In this document: positions 1 to 5,318 of the stretch, piece by piece | Layout of the letters: every line of letters begins with the position of its first letter | Numbering within the stretch: position 1 is the first letter of the stretch | NCBI GenBank assembly: GCA_964506935.1 | Contig: CAZDOD010000132.1 | Span: 1-7,866 of the forward strand | DNA: 7,866 bases | Source: CAZDOD01 sp964506935 | GTDB lineage: Bacteria; Desulfobacterota; Zymogenia; Zymogenales; Zymogenaceae | Direction: 5' to 3' | Notes under the pieces: model-generated | What the model saw: only the letters and a program-made list of their open reading frames with translations | Databases searched by the model: none | What the model was told of the DNA's origin: nothing | Position numbers and translations under genes: made by a program

Positions 1-2
1 CA

Positions 3-512
3 GAGACTATAAAGAACGTAGCGGATATTATTGCGGATGCCTTCAAGGGTGGCAATAAGCTACTAATTTTCGGAAATGGGGGAAGCGCTGCAGACTCACA
101 GCATTTAGCGGCTGAGTTTGTAAACCGTTTCAAGATAGAGCGTCCGCCCCTCCCCGCCATAGCCCTTACCACCGATACATCGATAATTACCAGCATAGGT
201 AACGATTACGATTTCTCTGATATATTTGTCAAACAGATAAAAGCCCTGTCTCGCAAGGGGGATGTAGCCATTGCCATCAGCACGAGTGGAAACTCCCCAA
301 ACATCATTAAAGCGATAGAGGCGGCGAAAAATATCGGTGTGACCACGATTCTCCTCTCCGGAGGGGACGGGGGGAAGGCCGTTGGAATGGTCGATTATGA
401 CTTTATAGTCCCGTCAAAAGACACTCCCCGCATCCAGGAAATACATATCATACTAGGACATGTGTTGTGTGAATTGGTCGATTATAAGCTCTTTCATGGC
501 GCCGTGGCATGA
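3..512 (+). CDS. gmhA: Phosphoheptose isomerase (D-sedoheptulose-7-phosphate isomerase), 5' partial
   Basis: The cytosolic SIS-domain enzyme GmhA converts sedoheptulose 7-phosphate to D-glycero-D-manno-heptose 7-phosphate, the first step toward the ADP-heptose used in the LPS inner core. The frame is open from the window edge and gives 169 residues. Full family members are about 190-200, so roughly 20-30 N-terminal residues are missing. Visible signatures are FGNGGSAADSQHLAAEF (phosphosugar loop and the Glu of the AAE motif, seen residues about 24-40), the SIS core ISTSGNSPNIIKAIEAA, and the C-terminal RIQEIHIILGH block that carries the usual catalytic His. DiaA, a DnaA-binding SIS paralogue, is similar, but the RIQEIH...H ending fits GmhA and its close relatives. 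Its TGA overlaps the ATG of the next gene (ATGA, 509-512), so the two are probably translationally coupled. Confidence 0.9.
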   Translation, partial: ETIKNVADIIADAFKGGNKLLIFGNGGSAADSQHLAAEFVNRFKIERPPLPAIALTTDTSIITSIGNDYDFSDIFVKQIKALSRKGDVAIAISTSGNSPNIIKAIEAAKNIGVTTILLSGGDGGKAVGMVDYDFIVPSKDTPRIQEIHIILGHVLCELVDYKLFHGAVA

Positions 513-1474
513 CAAAAAAAGACTTTACCCCTCTAGATAGATCGAAGATAAAGACATACTCCATAAGTGATAGAACAAGTAAGGTGTCCCTCGACACCAT
601 GGCAAAACCTCCAAAACCAAATATTACGTTGAAAGATTTCTTCAATGGACTTCCTGATGTCCTGGCCGCAGGCGAAATTAAAGATGTGATACAATCCGTA
701 GCGAAATCGGTAAGAAATGGTAACCCCGTGATAACAGCGATGGGGGCACACGTGATAAAGGTGGGGCTTTCTCCGTTGATTGTCGACCTAATGGAGAAAA
801 AAATACTTAGCCTCGTGGCTATAAACGGCGCCGGAATAATACACGATTTTGAGTTGGCTTATGCCGGCTACACCTCCGAGAACGTCGATGCCTCATTAGA
901 TGATGGGACTTTCGGGATGGCAAAAGAAACGGGAGAGATGCTAAACGGCGCCATCAACGAAGGCGCAAAACGCGGGATTGGCCTTGGTAAGGCTGTGGGG
1001 GAGATGATAGAGGGGGATAGACTTCCCAACAGGAATATCAGCATTCTGGCGGCGGGTGCCAGGTTGAATATCCCGGTCACGGTCCATGTAGCAATTGGAA
1101 CGGATATAATTCATATGCACCCCAGTGCTTCCGGAGATGCCATCGGAAAAACCTCGATGACGGATTTTTTAACACTCGCATCGGCTGTATCGAATTTAAC
1201 CGGCGGGGTATATTTCAACTTAGGCTCGACGGTAATTATGCCGGAGGTGTTTTTAAAGGCAATTTCGCTTGCGAGAAATCTCGGTCATGATGTTAGAGAC
1301 TTCATGACGGTGGACATGGATTTCACACGTCACTACAGGCCACAAACCAATGTGGTAAAGAGACCAACATCTATGGGAGGTCGCGGAATCTCGCTCGTCG
1401 GCCATCACGAGATTATGCTCCCCCTTCTGTTTTCGGGCGTGGTCGAAGCCCTCTTTGGCGAAAAGGGGGAGTAA
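509..1474 (+). CDS. Deoxyhypusine-synthase-like protein of unknown function
   Basis: This is a 321-residue soluble protein with no signal peptide or membrane span. The pattern of a small-residue strand, an amphipathic helix and a second strand (VITAMGAHVIKVGLSPLIVDL, about 74-94, cut short here: key parts are MGAH and KVGLSP) followed by NGAGIIHDFE (106-115) resembles the NAD-binding fold of deoxyhypusine synthases. Similar bacterial proteins are sometimes annotated that way, a recollection I could not check. Against a true deoxyhypusine synthase, I cannot find the C-terminal active-site Lys block of that enzyme, and bacteria generally lack eIF5A. His is frequent in what look like conserved blocks: H81, H112, H193, H202 and H204 (IIHMHP), H275, and H299-H300 (GHHEIMLPLL). 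The ATG overlaps the gmhA stop and has no clear Shine-Dalgarno sequence, which fits coupling. An ATG at 599 is a less likely start because the preceding residues look family-like. Substrate and role are unknown; the gmhA link hints at sugar or envelope metabolism, but only weakly. Confidence 0.72.
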   Translation: MTKKDFTPLDRSKIKTYSISDRTSKVSLDTMAKPPKPNITLKDFFNGLPDVLAAGEIKDVIQSVAKSVRNGNPVITAMGAHVIKVGLSPLIVDLMEKKILSLVAINGAGIIHDFELAYAGYTSENVDASLDDGTFGMAKETGEMLNGAINEGAKRGIGLGKAVGEMIEGDRLPNRNISILAAGARLNIPVTVHVAIGTDIIHMHPSASGDAIGKTSMTDFLTLASAVSNLTGGVYFNLGSTVIMPEVFLKAISLARNLGHDVRDFMTVDMDFTRHYRPQTNVVKRPTSMGGRGISLVGHHEIMLPLLFSGVVEALFGEKGE

Positions 1475-1521
1475 TTCTCAAAGACGGATGAAGGGGATAT
1501 TTTTGGGGTAAATGAGATAAG

Positions 1522-1917
1522 ATGATAGCAAAGGCAAAAGATAAAAAGGTCGGCGGAACCGATGACCAAAAAAATGGAAAAAAATCCACCTGTTCTATGG
1601 GGTGTCTTGTCTTCGTTGGTGTTCTGGTGATTCTTATCGGTATCGGTATCTTTTCTTTTCATAAGATAACTTCGGAGGCATTTGAGAGTTTCGATGAAGA
1701 TCTCTCAAAACTAATCCCCGAAGGCTATGAGACACCCGATATGTATAAGGCCATTTGGGATTTAATGGGAGGCGTCATCTCCGGTGAGATTGAGCCCGAG
1801 AGGTTTATGAATGTAAGTTTTGAGCTTGCAATTTCCATGATGGACGGGGTCTTGACCTATGAGGAATTAAGCAATATAATAAGGTTAATATACGATCTCG
1901 ATGGCATGAAAATCTAA
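1522..1917 (+). CDS. Small single-span membrane protein, function unknown
   Basis: I do not recognise this 131-residue protein. It has a Lys-rich N-terminus (residues 1-22), then one strongly hydrophobic segment at about 26-46 (starting MGCLVFVGVLV), then an acidic, mostly helical-looking C-terminal part (about 50-131) with phrases such as FDEDLSKLIPEGYETPDMY. By the positive-inside rule the N-terminus should be cytoplasmic and the C-terminal domain outside the membrane. C24 and C28 flank the start of the span. There is no signal-peptidase II lipobox in the usual place, since the hydrophobic stretch follows the cysteines. The start is the only in-frame ATG before the span; the nearest G-rich stretch (GGGG at 1505-1508) is rather far for a ribosome binding site, so initiation may be weak. 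It lies 47 bases after the previous gene and 27 bases before the receiver gene. Codon use resembles its neighbours. Confidence 0.7.
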   Translation: MIAKAKDKKVGGTDDQKNGKKSTCSMGCLVFVGVLVILIGIGIFSFHKITSEAFESFDEDLSKLIPEGYETPDMYKAIWDLMGGVISGEIEPERFMNVSFELAISMMDGVLTYEELSNIIRLIYDLDGMKI

Positions 1918-1944
1918 TGCTGTAGGATATCCTGCGGGTGTTTT

Positions 1945-2334
1945 ATGGTATCAAAAAAGACAATCCTGATTGTTGATGACGAAAAGTTCATCAGGGAAGT
2001 TTTAAAAAAGGAATTTACTGAAGCGGGATTCAAGGTAATAACCGCCGTCGATGGAGAGGAAGGTCTGGATAAATTTATGAAGATGAAACCGAACGTGGTC
2101 ATTGCTGACAAGATCATGCCCAAGATGGGGGGTACGAGGTTTTTAACCAAGGCACATGAACTGGAATTCAGTAAAGATGTGCTTTTCATTACCCTGAGCG
2201 GCATGATAAAAGACCCGCCTCACGAGCACGAAACAAATGTCCTCGGTTCCAGGATTCATATTCCCAAGACCACAAAACCTGTGGATATCGTAATTTTGGT
2301 TGAACAACTCCTCTCGAGGGATTCAAAAACTTAG
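1945..2334 (+). CDS. Stand-alone CheY-like response regulator receiver protein
   Basis: This 129-residue protein is a single receiver domain with no DNA-binding or enzymatic output domain. Phosphorylation by a histidine kinase would be expected to switch a protein-protein interaction. Seen directly: beta1 KKTILIVDDE with the acidic pair D11/D12, the phosphoacceptor D55 in VVIADKIMPKMGG, and T83/S85 at the end of beta4 (FITLSG). The conserved lysine comes near the end, in IHIPKTTKPVD. This block is unusual: K108 follows the beta5 strand but is not followed by Pro, whereas K111-P112 has the usual KP. That suggests a three-residue insertion. The stretch DPPHEHETNVLGS (90-102) is also atypical, so the alpha4-beta5 output face may be specialised. 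No kinase gene is in the window, so it is an orphan here. The ribosome binding site is poor (GGGTG at 1936-1940). Confidence 0.9.
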   Translation: MVSKKTILIVDDEKFIREVLKKEFTEAGFKVITAVDGEEGLDKFMKMKPNVVIADKIMPKMGGTRFLTKAHELEFSKDVLFITLSGMIKDPPHEHETNVLGSRIHIPKTTKPVDIVILVEQLLSRDSKT

Positions 2335-2360
2335 GACTTTTTTTGGCAGTATTGGTTTTT

Positions 2361-2387
2361 GGCCGCCGTTAAGAGAGGCGGTCTTTT
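2361..2387 (+). terminator. Possible weak intrinsic terminator or leader hairpin
   Basis: GGCCGCC (2361-2367) can pair with GGCGGTC (2377-2383), giving a 7-bp stem with one G-U pair and a 9-base loop. TTTT and then ATAT follow. It lies 26 bases after the receiver gene's stop and ends about 10 bases before the ATG of the next gene. It could end transcription of the left-hand block, or act as a leader hairpin of the haem operon. The T-run is short, so termination may be partial. Confidence 0.4.
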
Positions 2388-2397
2388 ATATGTCACT

Positions 2398-3084
2398 ATG
2401 AAACTTTTCCCTGTTTTCTTAAAGCTTCTTGGCAGACGCTGCCTCGTTGTGGGTGGAGGGGATGTCGGTACTAGGAAGGTCAATTCCCTCTTGGCATCAG
2501 GTGCGGATGTCACTGTGGTGTCTAAAGAAGTCTCTGACGAATTGAAACAGCTGATAAAAAAGGGAGAAGTAAGATATCTGGAGGGTGTTTTTTCACCGGA
2601 GCATTTGTCCGGAATTTTCTTGTGTGTCATCGCGATAGACGACAGAAATGTTACGGGGGAGATTGCCGATATCTGTCGGGAGTCGGGGGTGATGGTAAAC
2701 GTAGCGGACGATCCCGAAATATGCGACTTCTATTTCCCGTCCGTTATCAACAGAGGCGATTTGACCATTGCGATATCTAGCGGGGGAACGTCCCCGACTA
2801 TGGTCAGAAAGCTGCGCGAAGATATGGAGGATGAGTACGGCCCTGAATACGAATCGGTATTTAAGGTAATGGGCTTTTTACGGGAAACGATTATGGATTT
2901 AGGTGTAAGTGGCGAAAGGTTAAAAAAGCTTATGGGGAAGGTCTCATCGATTCCGATGGCTGAAATCATACGCCAGGGCGATATTGAGAAGCTCAAGGTA
3001 GCGATAGAAACTGCGATTGAGGAGGAGCGTGATATTTCGGATATCGACATCGGTAAATTCAAATGGTCGGATTTGAAAAGGTGA
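2398..3084 (+). CDS. sirC: Precorrin-2 dehydrogenase (siroheme synthase N-terminal type, CysG-N/Met8-like)
   Basis: This enzyme oxidises precorrin-2 to sirohydrochlorin with NAD+; relatives such as Met8p and CysG also insert iron to give siroheme. From the ATG at 2398 the protein has 228 residues. An N-terminal Rossmann fold shows LVVGGGDVGTRK (about 16-27). NVADDPEICDFYFPS (101-115) includes D104, which falls at the same position as the CysG/Met8 catalytic Asp. IAISSGGTSPTMVRKLRE follows at about 126-143, and the C-terminal helical part is of family type. There is no fused CobA methyltransferase; that activity is in the cobA-hemD gene of the same operon. The start was chosen because MKLFPVFLKLLGRRCLVVGG matches the family N-terminus; an in-frame TTG at 2359 would add 13 odd residues. 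No good Shine-Dalgarno sequence precedes the ATG. Only seven bases separate it from hemA. It supplies siroheme both as cofactor and as haem precursor. Confidence 0.9.
   Translation: MKLFPVFLKLLGRRCLVVGGGDVGTRKVNSLLASGADVTVVSKEVSDELKQLIKKGEVRYLEGVFSPEHLSGIFLCVIAIDDRNVTGEIADICRESGVMVNVADDPEICDFYFPSVINRGDLTIAISSGGTSPTMVRKLREDMEDEYGPEYESVFKVMGFLRETIMDLGVSGERLKKLMGKVSSIPMAEIIRQGDIEKLKVAIETAIEEERDISDIDIGKFKWSDLKR
3078..3084 (+). promoter_or_regulatory. Ribosome binding site of hemA
   Basis: AAGGTGA sits 7 bases before the ATG at 3092 and includes the TGA stop of the preceding gene, so hemA translation should restart efficiently at the end of the dehydrogenase gene. It supports the 3092 start over the adjacent in-frame ATG at 3095. 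Confidence 0.65.
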
Positions 3085-3091
3085 TTCGGGT

Positions 3092-4399
3092 ATGATGGGT
3101 ATTGACATATTCGTAGTTGGGATCAATCATAAAACCGCCCCTGTCGATGTGAGGGAGCGGATGGGAATAAATCCCGAATCGATGGAGAAATTCCTCTATG
3201 GCTTGAGTGAATTCGACGAAATAAGCGAGTGTCTCGTCCTCTCGACCTGTAACAGGGTGGAAATATTAGGTTGTGCGGAAGAAACAAATAAAGCCGTAAA
3301 TTCTTCGGTAAATTATCTCGGCCTCTTTCACGGCAGAAACCCGAAAGATATGAAGGATTTTTTCTATATAAAGGAGGGGAGCGAAGCCGTAAGCCACGTC
3401 TTCAGGGTCACATCGGCCCTCGACTCGATGGTCATCGGTGAACCCCAGATATTCGGCCAGGTCAAAGACTCATATCGTGCTGCCGTTTGTGCACGCACGA
3501 CGGGGATTATTTTAAACAGGCTCATGCACCGTGCATTCTTTGCGGCAAAGAGAGTCAAAAATGAGACCGAGATATCAACGAGGCCTGTGTCTATCGGCTC
3601 TGCCGCAGTATGGCTCGCCGAAGATACCCTTGGCGGCGTTTCGGGAAAGAATATCCTTATGGTCGGTGCGGGGGAGATGAGTGAGGATACCCTAAAAAAC
3701 CTCTTCTGCTACGATGTTAGATCCATATCGGTGGTAAACAGGACGTGGGATACCGCCTTAAAAATATCGGAAAAGTTCAACGCAAAGGCGATACCTTGGG
3801 ATGATCTACATACGGCAATTGAAAAATCGGACATCGTGATCACCTCCACAGGTTCAAAGGATAAAATTATCACTAAGTCTCTGATGAACGAAGTTATGGT
3901 GAAGAGGTCGAAGAGACCGATGGCGATTATCGACATAGCCGTCCCGAGAGATGTCGATGATGGTGTAAAGGAGATTGAGGGTGTATCCCTCTTTAACATT
4001 GACGACCTCGATGGCGTCATAAAGGAAAATCTTAGGAAGAGGGGGGATCAGGCGAAGTCATCGGATAAGATTATAGAAGAAGAGTCCGAGAAATTCATGC
4101 GATGGATGGAGTCTTTGGATCTCGTCCCCACGATCGTATCTCTCAGGGATAAGTTCAAGAGGATCGGGAAAGAGGAACTCAAAAAGACCATTTCCACATG
4201 GGATGACATCACCGAGGAGGAGAAAAAGCGGCTCCATCGTTTGACCTCTTCCGTCATTAACAAGATACTTCACGACCCCACCGTTTATCTCAAGAAAGAG
4301 GCATCGGAGGGAGGGGTGATCACAAAATCTTTAATAAATGAGCTTTTCGGGCTTGTAGAAGGCTGTGGTGACCAGAATCAGGATAGGGACAAGGGGTAG
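3092..4399 (+). CDS. hemA: Glutamyl-tRNA reductase
   Basis: HemA reduces glutamyl-tRNA(Glu) to glutamate-1-semialdehyde with NADPH, the first committed step of C5-pathway tetrapyrrole synthesis in the cytosol. The 435 residues are close to the usual length. Visible are VVGINHKTAPVDVRE (8-22), the catalytic Cys C53 in LSTCNRVEI, the signature block ALDSMVIGEPQIFGQVKDSY (about 109-128), the NADPH Rossmann segment NILMVGAGEMSED (about 186-198) and VVNRT, then the C-terminal dimerisation helices. It lacks a neighbouring hemX/ccsA-like membrane gene, which in Geobacter-type clusters often sits just before hemA. Its 3' end overlaps hemC by about 32-35 bases. The long C-terminal tail (after about residue 415) is polar and probably flexible. 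HemA is commonly the control point of the pathway, but no haem-regulatory motif or riboswitch is visible here. Confidence 0.96.
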   Translation: MMGIDIFVVGINHKTAPVDVRERMGINPESMEKFLYGLSEFDEISECLVLSTCNRVEILGCAEETNKAVNSSVNYLGLFHGRNPKDMKDFFYIKEGSEAVSHVFRVTSALDSMVIGEPQIFGQVKDSYRAAVCARTTGIILNRLMHRAFFAAKRVKNETEISTRPVSIGSAAVWLAEDTLGGVSGKNILMVGAGEMSEDTLKNLFCYDVRSISVVNRTWDTALKISEKFNAKAIPWDDLHTAIEKSDIVITSTGSKDKIITKSLMNEVMVKRSKRPMAIIDIAVPRDVDDGVKEIEGVSLFNIDDLDGVIKENLRKRGDQAKSSDKIIEEESEKFMRWMESLDLVPTIVSLRDKFKRIGKEELKKTISTWDDITEEEKKRLHRLTSSVINKILHDPTVYLKKEASEGGVITKSLINELFGLVEGCGDQNQDRDKG

Positions 4400-5282
4400 T
4401 CCCCTTGCCCTGATACAGGCACAGATAGTTGCGGGGATGCTCGAAAAATCCCACCCCGAAGTAAAAATCACCGTAATTCCTATCAAGACAAAAGGTGACA
4501 AGGAAAAGAAGATCGCCCTGTGGAAGGTGGGGGGGAAGGGGCTCTTTGTAAAGGAGATAGAGGCGGCATTGATCGGTGGGGATGTCGACGTTGCGGTCCA
4601 CAGCATGAAGGATGTCCCATACGCCACTTCCGAGGGGCTTGTGATAGGCGCCGTGCCCAAGAGGGAAGATCCGAGGGACGCATTAGTGACCCGAAATGGG
4701 TTCGATGGGGCGGATAAAATTCCGAATGGAGCGGTTTTGGGGACATCGAGCCTCAGGAGGAGGGCAATCATTAACTCTCTCAGGCCAGATATCGATGTCG
4801 TCGGACTCAGGGGTAATGTCGAGACACGCGTGAGAAAGGTCAAAGATAAAAAGGTCGATGCCATTATACTCGCGATGTCCGGGATTATCAGATTGGGTGG
4901 TATAGACGTCCCGTATGTCCCGCTTTCACCCAGCGATTTCACCCCGGCCGCGGGTCAGGGGGCGCTCGCGGTTCAGGTGAGAATACGTGATCAGGAGCTG
5001 GTCACTTCGATAAATAACGAGGAGAGCATGGCCGCCGTATTTTCCGAGAGGTCGTTTATATCAACACTTGGGGCGACGTGTCATTCGGCAGTCGGGGCAT
5101 ATGCAGAGATAAAGGACGGTAAAATTCATCTTATAGGAAGGGTCTATTCCCCGGACGGGAAGATGGTAATCTCAGGTGAGATTTCCGGTGATATATATAG
5201 TTTTCCCGAAATGGGTATGAGACTCGCTGGTAATCTAATAAAAAGGGGCGCAAAAGATCTACTTGAGATGTCTCCTGTGTGA
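4365..5282 (+). CDS. hemC: Hydroxymethylbilane synthase (porphobilinogen deaminase)
   Basis: HemC joins four porphobilinogens into hydroxymethylbilane using a covalently attached dipyrromethane cofactor. The roughly 305 residues match the family. Visible: RIGTRGSPLALIQAQ (6-20), the catalytic Asp in VHSMKDVP (D83), the substrate-binding Arg cluster GTSSLRRRA (126-134), GLRGNVETRV (148-157), PAAGQGALAVQ (194-204), and the cofactor cysteine C239 in LGATCHSAVGAYAE. That last block is somewhat divergent: Ala stands where many homologues have Pro (GGCxxPIGAYA). Two consecutive GTG codons (4365, 4368) can start it; AGAAGG at 4357-4362 is spaced better for 4368, so the protein may be one residue shorter. 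It begins inside hemA, which indicates coupled translation. The TGA at 5280 is followed immediately by an in-frame TAA, so readthrough into cobA-hemD is unlikely although both share a frame. Confidence 0.95.
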   Translation: MVTRIRIGTRGSPLALIQAQIVAGMLEKSHPEVKITVIPIKTKGDKEKKIALWKVGGKGLFVKEIEAALIGGDVDVAVHSMKDVPYATSEGLVIGAVPKREDPRDALVTRNGFDGADKIPNGAVLGTSSLRRRAIINSLRPDIDVVGLRGNVETRVRKVKDKKVDAIILAMSGIIRLGGIDVPYVPLSPSDFTPAAGQGALAVQVRIRDQELVTSINNEESMAAVFSERSFISTLGATCHSAVGAYAEIKDGKIHLIGRVYSPDGKMVISGEISGDIYSFPEMGMRLAGNLIKRGAKDLLEMSPV

Positions 5283-5303
5283 TAAACAATATCGGATTAT
5301 ATA

Positions 5304-5318
5304 GAAGGAAAAAGGAAG
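5304..5318 (+). promoter_or_regulatory. Double Shine-Dalgarno-like stretch before cobA-hemD
   Basis: The purine run holds GAAGGA (5304-5309), about 9 bases before an ATT at 5319, and AGGAAG (5313-5318), 10 bases before a GTG at 5329. Both spacings are usable. The position shows that translation of cobA-hemD starts here, well before the next in-frame GTG at 5448, but does not say which start is used. Confidence 0.5.

Noticed and set aside
1846..1905. EF-hand-like phrase (MMDGVLTYEEL) in the small membrane protein
   Set aside because: The DxDxDG calcium loop is incomplete, so calcium binding is not supported.
1924..1933. Perfect 10-base palindrome AGGATATCCT upstream of the receiver gene
   Set aside because: It is too short, unrepeated, and has no known operator match; expected by chance in a window this size.
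2338..2344. T7 run after the receiver gene as an intrinsic terminator
   Set aside because: No stable hairpin sits directly before it; the nearest (around 2310-2319) has only three pairs and is about 18 bases away.
2359..2397. A TTG start at 2359 for the precorrin-2 dehydrogenase
   Set aside because: It would add 13 residues encoded by the hairpin region, which do not look like the family N-terminus; the ATG at 2398 gives the expected MKLFPVFLKL start.
2335..2397. A sigma-70 promoter (TTGGCA at 2344-2349) for the haem operon
   Set aside because: No convincing -10 box lies at 16-18 bases from it; the match is too weak to report.
4331..4942. A long open frame (203 codons) on the - strand across hemC
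   Set aside because: It lies opposite the strongly conserved hemC and has low-complexity Ser/Pro/Thr-rich content typical of an antisense shadow. The same holds for the other - strand frames in the window.
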